NCBI RefSeq assembly: GCF_910592395.1
Contig: NC_088310.1
Location: 13,833,501-13,897,500 of the forward strand
DNA: 64,000 nt
From: Lineus longissimus
Taxonomy: Eukaryota; Nemertea; Pilidiophora; Heteronemertea; Lineidae
Direction of reading: 5' to 3'
Positions 9,883 through 21,373 of the stretch are shown piece after piece. Each line of letters opens with the position of its first letter. Within the stretch, counting starts at the first letter, position 1. Both the position numbers and the translations under genes were made by a program. The notes under the pieces are model-generated. The model did not search any database. It was not told where the DNA came from and worked only from the letters and a program-made list of their open reading frames with translations.

Positions 9883-12800
9883 CGTTGTAAAACAAAAGGA
9901 GAAACCTACACTGCCCATCAGATGCTAGATGATGACAGAAGACACAACATGGTACATTTAGATGAAGGCTATTATATCTTCAGAACAATACGAAATTCAC
10001 CACCCTACCTCGAAAACAAAAAGAAAGAGGTTTTTGCTATGATTCGACAGCTTGGTATACCTACATTATTTATGTCATTGTCAGCTGCTGATACAAGATG
10101 GTCACCTCTTCTGAAAACACTTGGGCTTTTGATTGACAAGGTTGAATATACTGACAATGAAATCCAAGACTTCAAGTGGCAAACTAGAAGTAGACTCCTC
10201 AGCGCTGACCCAGTTTCCTGTGCTAGATATTTTGACAACCGATTTCATGAATTCATGAAAACTGTTCTGAAAGGACCTCATAATCCATTGGGGGTAATCA
10301 CCGATAGTTTTCATAGAGTAGAATTTCAGCAAAGAGGATCTCCTCATGTTCACATGGCTTTATGGATTGAAAACGCACCTCAGTATGGATCGTCTTCTGA
10401 AGAAGAAGTAGTCAACTTTATTGACTCTATAATCAGTGTATCAGCTGATGTCATTGAAAGTGACATGCCCTTTCTTGCCTTGCAATACCATAAACATCCC
10501 AAAACATGCAGAAAAGGTAAATGTCCCATTTGTAGATTTGGGTTACCAATGCCTCCAATGAAAAGGACTAGAGTTTTAGAACCATTAGATTTGGATCCAG
10601 AAATCACTGATGAACAATTGAAGATCTACAAAGAAAACTATATGAAGATTCAGGCAACTTTGATTGCAATGGGTGACGGGAAAGATACGAAGTGCACATA
10701 CGATGATTTCCTTGCTGATCTCAAAATGACAGAGGACGAATATATCTACAGTATCCGTTCATCATTAAAAGCACCCAAAGTCTTCTTGAAAAGAAAACCA
10801 TCAGAAATTCGTATAAATCCATACATGAAAAATCTCCTGAGTTCCTGGCAAGCTAATCATGACATACAATTTATTCTTGATGGGTATGCTGTTGCTGTAT
10901 ACATTATTGCATACACTTGTAAATCTCAGAAAGGAATGAGTGCTCTCCTTGATACAGCTGCTAAACAGGCAAAGGCAGATAAGATGGAACTTCGACAAGC
11001 TGTACGTCACATGGGAAATAAGTTTCTAAATTCCGTCGAAACTGGAGCCCAAGAAGCAGCGTATCTGGTGCTACAATTACCAATGACACGATGCTCAAGA
11101 GATGTTGTTTTCATAAACACAAATATTCCTGAAGAAAGACCATTCATACTAAAGGACAAGTCCAAATTAGAAAAATTGAAACCAACATCAACTGACGTAC
11201 AAGTGGCAGGTATGATCACGTGGTATGCAAGGAGAACATTTCTGAAACAGTACTGTCTAGCTGATTATGTATCACAATTCACTATCACTTATCCAAAAAG
11301 TGAAACCCTTGATGATCCATTCGAAGAGAATTTAGATGATTACCCATTGGATGAATCCAATGATACTAATGACAATGACAACTCGGCTGATCATAGTGAA
11401 ATGAATAGATATGATGAAAATGATGAACACGACTTCACTGTTGAAGCTACATATGTTACTCGAACTGGTGTGAAAATTACTAGAAGGAAAACCCCAAAGG
11501 TAATACGATACGTGAATTTCAGCAAAGAAAAGGATTCAGAAGCATACTACAGAGAGCGTATCTTACTATTCCACCCTTGGTCCAATGAAAATCTCTTAAA
11601 AGGACACCATGAGACCTATGAAGAGCAATACAACTTTTTAAAGGCAACTACAAATATTGACACGAAAAGAAAAGAATATGAAAATTTCAATGAGGAATTG
11701 ATGGAAGCTATTGCTGAAGCTGAAAATGATGATCCTGTTGAGCAGGATGAAATTGAAGGGACTATCCAAACCAATGAATGTTTATTCTTTGATCCAGACC
11801 GTTCAAACAATCAGAAACATTACGACATTGCACAAGACATAGGAATTGCTGTTAGACCATCAGATCAACAAGTTGAATTGATGAACCACAAACTGCCCGA
11901 CAATCAATACAAGGAACTTCTCAGATCACTCAACTTGAAGCAAAGAGAAATATTTACACATGTAGTGCTGACAATAAAATCAAGTGCCACGAATAATGAG
12001 CAAATTTACATGTTCATAACTGGCGGTGCTGGTGTAGGCAAATCACAAGTTGTGAAAGCACTTTATCAAGTACTGCTACGACGCTTGTGTTCTGAAGAGG
12101 GGCAAAATCCAGAGGATGTCAGAATCCAAATAGTTGCTCCAAGTGGCTTTGCTGCATATGTTGTCCAAGGTTCCACAATTCACTCTGCCTTTGCAATACC
12201 CTTTCAAAAAGATCTAAAATCATACAAACCGCTCACACAAGAGAAACGGAATACAATGCGAGCTAAGTATCGAAACCTTCAAGTACTATTCATTGATGAA
12301 ATATCAATGGTTGGCTGTGAGATGCTGCTTTTCATCCACCAGAGATTACAAGAAATTATGGGTATAAAAAAACCATTTGGCGGTGTGCATATCATCACAA
12401 TTGGAGATATGTTTCAGCTTAGACCATGTTTCGGCGGCTATGTATTCGAAGACTCTAAATCCCCGAATGCCCAACTTGAAGCTGAGTTATGGAACATTTG
12501 GAGAGAACACTTCGTTGTTTATGAGCTTGATGAGATAATGAGACAACAAGACGACATGGCTTTTGCCAATACCCTTGGTAGACTCAGAACCGGAAACCAA
12601 ACCCAAGAAGACATAACACTTTTGAAAACCAGGCAGATCAGTTTTAGTGACCCAACCTTTCCACGAGAAGTGCCTCATATTTTCGTACTCAATAAGCAAG
12701 TTGATGAGCATAACCAAAAGATGTTTAATGAGACAACTGAAACAAAAGCTATTATACATGCACAAGACATTGTCACCACATCTTGCACAAAAGATATGCA

Positions 12801-14868
12801 AAACAAGATTTCACAAAGTCTTAAGACAGTTGCAACATACAACAACTGTGCAAACCTGCAAAGAACTCTAAATGTCGCAGTTTCCCTAACATACATAATC
12901 TCCATCAATCTGGACGTTGATGATGGCCTTGTCAATGGCTCAACATGCATTATCAAACATATACAGTATCATGCAGAGCTGAAGAATCCATCTATTATAT
13001 GGGTCGAATTTGAACAAAAAAGAATAGGACAAGAACAGCGATCATCTAACAGATCTTCATACTCATCAGCCATCGATAAATCATGGACACCAATATTTGC
13101 AGTCAAAAGACAGTTTCAATGGGGAAACCATCATTATGTATTAAGGACACAGTTCCCCCTGAAACAAAGCAATGCAAGAACAGTGCACTCATCACAAGGC
13201 GGAACATTTCAGAAACTTGCCATAAATATGAACTCAATGCTCAAAAATACACCCCCTGGTCTTAAAAACCACTCACATTATGTAGCATTAAGCCGAGTAC
13301 GCTCTCTCAATGATTTATACATAATTGACCTCAATGAAAAAGATATCTCTCAATCATCTAAAGTGCAAGACTACATGAGATTAATGAAACAAGCACAGCA
13401 ACTTGTCTTATGTTATACTCCAGTGTACTATGGCAAAGAATTTAATATTGCTTTCATGAATGTTGGATCCCTCAAAGATTATGTCAACACGTTACCACAA
13501 ATTGAATCATTAGCAAATGCTTCCCTCATTGCATTTACCAATCCCAAAGTTGTCAAATCTTGCCTGTACAAGTTGCCAAATTATCAACCAATATGCAATG
13601 ATCAGCTATCATCAAAAACTATCGATGACACTACAACAGAACTTCTGCTATACATTAAGAATGAAGTCACAATTTTGGAAAGAACTTTTTTTAAAACAGA
13701 CTGTTTTCAGGCAATCTATGTCTGTGTTCATCCACCACAGTGCCATGAGATATATCACATCATTGTCATTAATGTGTACCCACAATGTATTTGGACAGAT
13801 CTTACTAAGTGTTTAGATGAATGTCTTTTACGATACAAAAAAATGGACAAATTCCTGCTTCTTGGGAATTTCAATAACATTGACATACCTGTACTTATTG
13901 ACAATCCTGACAAAACTGTAGGTGACAGTCAACCCAAAAAGATAATGGACAACAAATACAAAATGCAGTTGGAAACATTCATGTCACAAACCTACAACTT
14001 TCATCAATTCCTCATACAACCAACCACAAAAAATGCCCCCAGACCAACAAAAAAGGACTGTACACATACCAAGTTGGACATGATCTTTGCACACAAGTCA
14101 AACTCTGATTACATTCACTCTGTTAGCCTCATAAACCACCCCTTCTCGACCCATCACATGGTAAAAACTGCTCTTGCCTATCAACCAAATAATCTACTAA
14201 AAATTGTTTTCCACAATGCAAGATCAGTCCATGGAAATTTCAAAGATCTGAAACTTGACCCAAACATCAAAGCCGCCTCTATTATTGCATTTGCAGAATC
14301 CAGATTAAAAGCATCTGATCCAGACATAAGCTACTCATTACCAAACCACCAACTGCTGCGTAATGACCAAACAACTACAAAAGACCTAAGACCTCCACAT
14401 GGACTGATGATGTACATTAGTACAAATTACAAAATAATGGAAGTAAAAAATCATAACCATGGAAATTCCTTTGAAGCGCTTTCAGTTTGCATTCATCCCC
14501 CAAATCATCACCCAGTCATCCATATCATTGCAATATATGCAGCGCCATCATCTACGTTCCGAAATCTTGTGTATGGTCTACAAGACTGCCTTTCATCTTA
14601 TGAACCGAATGAACAATACATTGTTATGGGTGATTTTAACATGAAATCAATAGGTGAAGGTGAAAACTATAATGCAAAGTTAGAAACCCTTATGTTTCAA
14701 GCATATAACTTCAGACAAAACGTGTCCAAAAACACCACCAGCTATCAGTCCAAATTGGACCTTGTATTCACCAATCCTACTCCATCTGCCACTATTGACT
14801 TGGTCGATATAATAGACAATTACTGGTCAGATCACAAAATTGTCTACTCTGCTTTGTCATACCTGTAG
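9883..14868 (+). pseudogene. Helentron 1 polyprotein, C-terminal part: HUH Rep, PIF1-like helicase, two EEP domains
   Basis: The frame continues unbroken to TAG 14866-14868; the first ATG is at 9922 (1648 residues, numbering from there). Rep: RGSPHVHMALW with the HUH pair at residues 142-144, and the two-tyrosine motif YIIAY at 327-331. Helicase: Walker A GGAGVGKS near 701-708, LFIDEISMVG (Walker B), motif VI HYVALSRVRS. The C-terminus holds two endonuclease/exonuclease/phosphatase domains. The second is complete: N1432 in FHNARS, E1459 in AESRL, D1571 in GDFN, D1637 in SDH. The first (about 1176-1400) has FTNPKV for AESRL, GNFN for GDFN and THH for SDH, so it looks inactive. The Rep nicks and joins, the helicase unwinds, and the endonuclease may cut the target. 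The N-terminal end is cut off by the upstream TGA. Confidence 0.88.
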
Positions 14869-15003
14869 TCACCTCAATTAAATTCAACTTACGCATTATT
14901 TTATCTCTCATGTAATTTCATTGTAAAACATTACTTCATTTCTTTCTTATATTTAAAACCATGCTAATGCTTCATCCATCTTCTCTTCACAAGAGGTGAG
15001 CAC

Positions 15004-15019
15004 AATGGCCCTGGCCATT
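15004..15019 (+). other. Helentron 3' terminal hairpin
   Basis: AATGGCC-ct-GGCCATT, a perfect 7-bp stem with a 2-nt loop, followed by TCATT. It is preceded by AAGAGGTGAGCAC. The same hairpin and flank occur at 54275-54290. Helitron 3' ends carry such hairpins as transposition terminators. Confidence 0.75.
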
Positions 15020-15029
15020 TCATTTTTAA

Positions 15030-15440
15030 ATGGCTGGAATGGTGATTAGTGCCGTAGTAAACGCCGTTGCCTTTACCGGAGCGCAATATCTTTTCAAAGC
15101 CATAGACAAAAATGGTTATCAGGATGAAATGAAAAGACATAATTTAGCTGCTGAAAAATTACAAAGGGAATCTAAGGCTTGGGATGAACATCGAAAAGAA
15201 GCCATTGATTTCGTTAACCTTCAATTGAAACGAGAAAATGAAAGTGCAATTGATTTCCGAAATGTTGATGCTTCTTTTGTTCTCTACAACGAACTTCATC
15301 CAGATAATAAAGTACAACTTCGTAAAATGCCTGAATTAAAAGATTTCTACCAACCGAGTGAAGAAATGAAAAACTATGAATATCTTTTTATTGTCGGTGG
15401 TGTGATCGGAACAGGGCTTTTGGTGAAATATCTGATGTGA
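15030..15440 (+). CDS. Small protein with two membrane segments, possibly from the virus-like polymerase element
   Basis: 136 residues. An N-terminal hydrophobic segment (MVISAVVNAVAFTGAQYLF) is followed by a charged helical middle (KRHNLAAEKLQRE...). Then comes DFYQPSEEMKN and a C-terminal hydrophobic segment (YLFIVGGVIGTGLLVKYLM). From memory of the family, short proteins with this layout (basic coiled middle, DFY-x-PS, terminal membrane helix) sit beside virus-like polB genes in invertebrate genomes; I cannot confirm that here. The ATG lies six bases after the inferred Helentron 1 end, so Helentron 1 would have landed immediately upstream of this gene. No disruption is visible. Confidence 0.6.
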   Translation: MAGMVISAVVNAVAFTGAQYLFKAIDKNGYQDEMKRHNLAAEKLQRESKAWDEHRKEAIDFVNLQLKRENESAIDFRNVDASFVLYNELHPDNKVQLRKMPELKDFYQPSEEMKNYEYLFIVGGVIGTGLLVKYLM

Positions 15441-15633
15441 GGGAGGGGTGTTTTTTGATTTTTCGATTTATTTTGATGTGTGTGTAACCTGGAAATGTTT
15501 GAAATGTTGGATATCGTTTATAGTGACTCTGGGGATTGACGTTTTTGAGTGGGAGGTTGATTTTAACCCTTTATTAGGTAGGTTTTTAAGAAAATTAGTG
15601 TTAAGGAAGGTTAGTGTTTTTTTGGAGGGTGTA

Positions 15634-15813
15634 GAGTATATATAAAACTGGTTGTTGGGTGCCCAAATCAACAGTTTTAGAGTTGGAATGGGGTGCGGTG
15701 GGTTTTGAAATCACAAAAATTTGAAATTTTGAATTTGGAGCAGCCGATTTTGCCGTTTTTCACTGGCTAGGGGTGTTAAAACAGGGGTGGAACAACCAGT
15801 TTTATATATACTC
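15634..15813. repeat. Perfect 23-bp inverted repeat around 134 bp
   Basis: Positions 15634-15656 (GAGTATATATAAAACTGG...) are the exact reverse complement of 15791-15813. Each arm contains a TATATATAAAA box facing inwards. It may be a very short TIR element or an inverted promoter pair; no target duplication is clear. Confidence 0.7.
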
Positions 15814-16660
15814 ATCGCGACTCGGTATAACCAAAATGAGCGCGATCAGTCACTACAAGCGCTAAGGTCGCCCGACTATCATCGCCAGTGGCGTATATCA
15901 CAAGTCGAATGACAACTTATCTTTGCGTAATCTCAAAATGTTGGTCTCAATTTGTCCGAACGGTCATCTCGACTCTATATAACCAAAATGACCGCGATCA
16001 GTCGCTATGAGGGCCATCGCTGACCGACTGTCATCGTCATCAGGCTATATCGCAAGTCGAATGACAACTTATCGTCACGGAATCTCGAAATTTTCGTCAC
16101 AATTTGTCAGAACGGTCATCTCGACTCTGTATAACCAAAATGAACACAATCGGTTGCAACAAGCGCCATTGCTGACCGACTATCATCGCCATCAGGCTAT
16201 ATCGCTTGTGAAATGACAACTTATCATCGCGGAATCTCGAAATATTGGTCTCAAATTTTAAGAACGGTCATCCCGACTATGTTTAATCGAAAAAAGTGCC
16301 ATCGGTCGCGACGAGCGCCACATCTGAATGACTATCATCATCAGTAGGCTACATCGCAAGTCGAATGACAATTAATCTTCGTCGAATCTCGACATTTCGG
16401 TCTCAATTTGTCCGAACGGGCATCGCGATTTTGTATAACCGAAATGAACGCGATAAGTCACGACGAGCGCCATCGTCGACCAACTATCATCACCAGTAGA
16501 CTATATCGCTTGTCAAATTGCAACTTATCGTCTCGGAATCTTTAAAGTTCATTCTTCATTGTCTGAACAGTCATCTCGACTCTGTATAACCAAAATGAAT
16601 GCGATCGATTGCAACGAGCGCCATGGCCGACCGACTATCATCTTATTCAGGCCGAATTAG
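15810..16660. repeat. 152-bp satellite, about 5.5 diverged copies
   Basis: The anchor GACTCTGTATAACCAAAATGA recurs at about 15817, 15969, 16121, 16274, 16426 and 16576 (spacing 150-153 bp). Units contain CATCGCCGACCGACTATCATC and CGAATGACAACTTATC. Units differ by many substitutions. Confidence 0.85.
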
Positions 16661-16732
16661 TGCACCTATTTCTCATAAAAACGTTTTATTTTATCAATTA
16701 ATAACAAAACATCATGATCTTTATAAATAAAA

Positions 16733-16828
16733 GCTAACACTTTCTGGGGCATGGTGATTTTATTGAGAACTATAAATGCAGCTAACACTTTCTGGGGCAT
16801 GGTGATTTTATTGAGAACTATAAATGCA
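16733..16828. repeat. 48-bp exact tandem duplication
   Basis: Two identical 48-bp units starting GCTAACACTTTCTGGGGC at 16733 and 16781. Confidence 0.95.
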
Positions 16829-17479
16829 GCGTAGGGCAGCAATCATTTTCGCGGCCTTAGTGGTGATGCGTTAGCCTTTTTACAAATGGAAAAACTCTTT
16901 CCTTTTCTATATCTGCGGTACTGCTTTTTTCTTTTAATACTGCCAACTGGTGACATAAATCGAAACTAATATATTTTATATCGAAACCTGAATATTATGT
17001 AGACCTTTTCAACTTTGTTTCAAACATCTATCTACTTGGCATATAAGGCGGTTGCCAGGGGAGCGCGTGGAGGCTGAGAGTGCGAGGTGCATATTGATCT
17101 AGCGTCACCTGAAGTCGAGGCTAGCCATTTTGGGAGAATAAACTCGAGATCGCTCGAAATTGCTTCTGAAATTTCTTCCCTATTCTTGAGAGTAAGATGG
17201 AAACCCTCTTCTCAAATCATATAGATAAATGCATATGAAAGTTGACGGACATCAGTTGTTAAGGGTCAATTTTAGGTTCAAACCGGCCGGTCGGCGAGGC
17301 GTGAATTTTGGCTGCAAGCCTGATTCGCGCCACGAGGTCGGATCGGAGTTGTAGGCCTATTCCTTTTTCGGTGCTCTGCGTGGGTCAATAGAAGTACATG
17401 TATTTTGACAACAGTCGGGTGTAAGGTTCTGTCTGACTCAATGTAGTAATACTGTGGTGTGTGTAAACTGGTATTATTA
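16829..17479. other. Mixed repeat fragments, no gene
   Basis: About 16920-17035 is the reverse complement of part of the 36163 repeat (compare 36430-36530). About 17110-17200 (CTAGCCATTTTGGGAGAATAAACTCGAG...) matches 29645-29730 upstream of the BEL integrase fragment. No coding signal is seen. Confidence 0.6.
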
Positions 17480-17480
17480 T

Positions 17481-17512
17481 GCCCCCGCTAAAGTGGGGGC
17501 ATTATGTTCTTA
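17481..17512. repeat. Hairpin head of a dispersed repeat
   Basis: TATGCCCCCGCT-aaag-TGGGGGCATTA forms a strong stem. It is followed by GGCCGCCGCCGCCGC and by a sentence-like block (ATAACTCAAGAACC). The layout matches the hairpin heads at 26242, 36163 and 53187. Confidence 0.6.
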
Positions 17513-18006
17513 GGTGGTTTCCGGCCGCCGCCGCCGCCGCCGCACTGAATTCCAGACTATAACTCAAGAACCCCTTGCTCGGCTGACTTGAAATTTTTAG
17601 GGGGTGTAGGCCTAGTGTGTCAAAGGGTCCCTATTGTTTTTTGGCGCGTTCCAAAATCCAATATGGCCGCCAGCCGCCATCTTAGATTTTCGCATTCCGC
17701 TCGTTTACTAGAGAACCAGGGGCCTTATTCATGAAGCCTTCGTAAAATTGTTACTAATAACGATTTACGTGGCTCGTAGTAAGACTTTAGTAACTGCCAA
17801 GTAAGACACTACGTCTTATTCACAAAGCATTATCATCGATTTATTACCGTATTACTTATTAAACCCTTCGTAGGGAAATATTATCAGGTACGCACTTGAG
17901 GTGATCTGTATAGAATTGTTACGTAATCCACTTGAGCTCACCTCATTGACTGTTTGTAATAGGGGCATCGAGTATTTATACAGTAATTGGACGTGCTTAC
18001 CATCAT

Positions 18007-19675
18007 TTGATGGATATTCGCCACCCTGACAACATCATGGAGAAAACCAATAAGAAGAGGAAGACCATTGTCCCACCACCCGAGGAAGGAAAGAAGACCG
18101 TTGTCCCACCACCCGAGGAAGGAAAGAGGAAACGGGGTGTGAATTTTTCCCCAAATGAAATTATAAAGTTAGTTGATCTCGTGGAATCGAAGTGGTCCGT
18201 GATCAGCAGCAAGTTTTCGGATGTCATTACGCTGAAGCGGAAGTCCGACACGTGGAAAGAAATAACCCTTAAGATCAACAGTGTGGCAAGCGTCCGGAGA
18301 ACGACCGAAGCAGTTCACCATAAATGGCATGACCTGAAATAGAAGGCAAAACAGAAGGCTGCAAAAATCAATGTACTGACCAAGCGGACCGGGAACAAAC
18401 CCCTTGGCGATGATGTGTCCGAGTTGACGCAACTCGAGCAAAGGATCGTAGGCCTAATCGGTGTCGAAATGATACAAGGAATCGCTACTGGTATGGACAC
18501 AGAAGAGCTGGACCTACCTGAAGATGACATGAACCAGCAATACCCGTTTTCCCCGTCTGTCACAGAAGCCGATGATGACGAAATTTCTTATTTCGATCAG
18601 AATGCGTCACTCTCACTTCAAAAATCGAAGGTAGGTTGGTAGTCTGCGGGCGCTCCAGTTTCCTGCATTACATTTCGCCCGATTTGTCTACAGATTCAAA
18701 AGTGCCATCTTAGGCGCTTGGCTCTTGACGAGATATTTCATCCTTACATAGCATTCAATACTTAATTCTATCAAATGTATTTTCCAGAGAATTCGTAAGG
18801 TTACAGCAACCGTCACGCGCCCGAACGATAGCAGCTCAGAAGATGACACCCGATCCCCTTCGCCGCCGCCAAGTCCTGTCCGACAACCCAAGAGCTGTCG
18901 TCCCACTGCTGGCTCTTCCAAGGCGTCTTCAACTGGTTTGTCTGTCGCAGCAAAGAAGTCATTGCATACATTCCATACCGTTGAATTGCGGAAATCACCC
19001 GAGGGAAATAGGTTTTTGATTACTGGAGGCATAAGCAGTGATAAGGGAAGATCGCAACTTTCCAGGTGGCTGCACAACGATCTGTGCAATGCTTTTTCTC
19101 ATTTGCTTGTGTCGTTATTAGGAAAGAAAACGTATCTCCTGACGTGCCCGTTTCAGTACTGGCCTTCTATATGAGAAGGAAGTAAATAACAACTAAAGAC
19201 ATACTAAGACCTCACTCATGTTTAATGGCTTTTTGCATTTAAGTCTATCAAATGTATTTTCCAGAGAATTCGTAAGGTTACAGCAACCATCACGCGCCCG
19301 AACGATAGCAGCTCAGAAGATGACACCCGATCCCCTTCACCGCCGCCAAGTCCTGCCCGACAACCCAAGAGCTGTCGTCCCACTGCTGGCTCTTCCAAGG
19401 CGTCTTCAACTGGTTTGTCTCTCGCAGATAAGAAGCTTTCACATGCCGTTGAACTAATTGATGTGGAGAAGGAACGGGTCAAAATCGAGAGCAAGCGACT
19501 TGACGTGGAAGAACAACGGCTTCATCTGGAAGAAACAAAGGTTCATCTCGCAAAAAAAGGCAGTATGGCTATTGGAGGTACTAGTGGATGCTGTTACGGA
19601 AACCAGCGAATCCCAGAAAACTGGCTCAAAACCAAAGGAGTACAAGTCCAGGTCATCGGCATTCTCTGTACTTGA
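18007..19675 (+). pseudogene. Harbinger 2 Myb/SANT-like protein, premature stop and duplicated exon
   Basis: Exon 1 runs 18007-18630 in one frame and begins with two copies of IVPPPEEGKK/R. The trihelix domain follows (W near residues 61 and 76 and in HKWHDLK). An in-frame TAG at 18340-18342 interrupts the basic helix just after HKWHDLK; the frame is otherwise open to the donor AAG|GTAGGT. The next exon (AGAATTCGTAAGG..., acceptor TTTCCAG|) is present twice, at 18788 and about 19264, nearly identical for some 180 bp and in phase 0. Only the second copy leads into the coiled-coil C-terminus (VEKERVKIESKRLDVEEQR) and a stop at 19673-19675. The first copy runs into unrelated sequence. It is probably a decayed gene unless another start or splice form is used. 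Confidence 0.72.
18766..19440. repeat. Direct duplication of a Harbinger exon
   Basis: The block TATCAAATGTATTTTCCAG...GGTTTGTCT at about 18769-18953 recurs at about 19245-19429 with a few substitutions. The sequence between them is different. Confidence 0.9.
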
Positions 19676-20080
19676 AAAAATGGCCAAAGGAGAGTGACCT
19701 ACATATATCACGCAATTTTAAAGTGATGTTGTTGCTGTATAACTGCTACATTGTTTGTTAGATAGATAGTGAAGTAAGGAATAACTGATAAGATTGTGCT
19801 TTCATCAAAATCGTGTTGGTTGTTGGTATGAATTTATACCTTGATCACAGTACATTGTTCTGTACAAACATGATGTTTATTTGTTGATGAAAGAAGATCG
19901 TTGGAATTGTAGTTTGGCAGTCTCGCCAGTAATCAAATGCTCTACAACCTTACTGTTTATCGTTGTTGATTGTAACATGATGTTGAAAACGTCTCTTGTT
20001 ACATGTACCACCATTTTGGTTGTACACATCAATTAAAATGTTTGGGTTAATTGGAAATAAAGTTCTGTTTTAAATACATA

Positions 20081-21373
20081 CTACATATTCCTGAAATGCT
20101 GATCTATCAAGCGTGCCCTTTCTCCAACACCTCTTTCTTCGACATCGACATCGAGGATTGGTCTATTGTTGACGTCATCATCGGGATTATCCACATTGGC
20201 TGGTGGGTCGTTTGGGACAGGGAGGCCGTGGTTTTCACAGATGTTATGTAGCACAGATGTTGCAATGATCACCGAGCAACACTTCTCGGGGCTTAATCGA
20301 AGAGTTCCACCTGCAAAAAAGGCATCTTATTAAAGAAATGAGAATGGGGAAAGTCAGTCGAAATCGAAATGGAACTTGTACTGCAAAGCAGTCTATGCAG
20401 CAATGTTATGGGGTGAAATGCTGCAGCACTGTCTGAGAATGGCTATAATAGCCATTTGCAGACAGGTGCTGTCGGTGTCTAGAAACTGGCGATCTCTCCT
20501 GATTCACCAATAAGGACATAATTTACCTTCTTTGTGCAAGCACCTCCATCGGTTTTTCCATCTTCCAAAGGTTCGTTCAATGATGTTTCGTACTCGCCTG
20601 TGGTGAACGTTGTATTGTCTGTCCGCTGCATCTGCTGGGCGGGAGACTGGGGTCATGAGACAGGGTCTAAGTGGGTAGGCACTGTCACCGAGCAAGTATC
20701 CTCCATCATTCAGGCCGCGTTCCATCTTCACCTTTAAATTGCAGTTGGACCAGATAAACGCATCATGGGTGGCACCTGGCCATCGGGCTACTATATTTGA
20801 AAATTTCAAATCATAAGTACAAATCCCCTGCACATTAATGGCATGCCACTGTTTCCTGCACACGTATGCATTCTCGTTTACGGATGGACATTTGATCGGA
20901 ATAAGGGATCCATCTACGCAGCCAATAACGTTCGGAATCCGATGGCGTTCTGTATAAAATCCTTCCTTCTGACGTTCTTGCTCAGCAGCTGTTCGAGGAA
21001 ATGTTATGAAATGTTTTGCTTTACCCTGCAAAGCAGTTGCAACTCTGGTAATAATCCTTGATATCGTAGGTTGACTCAAGCCATTTGACATGTCTCCATT
21101 GTCCAACTGCAAACTGCCAGTAGCAAAATATCTAAGCGCAACGCAAACTTGGAGAGTTGCTGGAACGGCGTGCGAGCGCAGCGTATACGGGGCAATGTCA
21201 TCCTGCAACAGGTCGATAACTTCGAGAAGGACCGGCCGAGTCATCCGGTATCGTCTGTACAAATCTACGTCATCATAGACGTCAAGCGGTTGTAGACGAT
21301 CTCTAAACACACGCTGCCGTCGTAAAGCCCGCCTTGCTTCCAAATTTTCCAACACAATCAACGCCGCAGCCAT
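20081..21373 (-). CDS. HARBI1-like: HARBI1-like DDE transposase, two exons
   Basis: Exon 1 is 21373-20527 and exon 2 is 20310-20081 on the minus strand, joined by GAAG|GTAAAT and TTTGCAG|GTGG (1077 nt, 358 residues). Motifs: GCVDGSLIPI (first D), LLGDSAYP (second D) and IIERTFGRWKNRW (E). The spliced exon adds SVIIATSVLHNICENHG, matching the ACAMLHNIA helix of transposase 1. Without splicing the frame stops soon after the ERTFGRWK motif. The N-terminus MAAALIVLENLEARRALRRQR parallels transposase 1. The two transposases are clearly diverged in sequence, so they belong to different Harbinger families. Confidence 0.88.

Larger units (their letters stand above)
5780..15024 (+). mobile_element. 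Helentron 1 (Helitron with protease, Rep, helicase and endonuclease)
   Basis: The coding block 5842-14868 holds HUH Rep, PIF1-like helicase and EEP-type endonuclease in the order that defines Helentrons. The 3' end is placed just after the hairpin AATGGCCctGGCCATT (15004-15019) plus TCATT, because the same end recurs at 54275-54295 in an unrelated context. The 5' end is not identified. The expected 5' signature AGCTCACCTC, present in the related short element at 53187, is not found upstream, so the element may be 5' truncated. Its coding region is AT-rich compared with the polymerase gene it sits beside. Left boundary is approximate. Confidence 0.85.
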
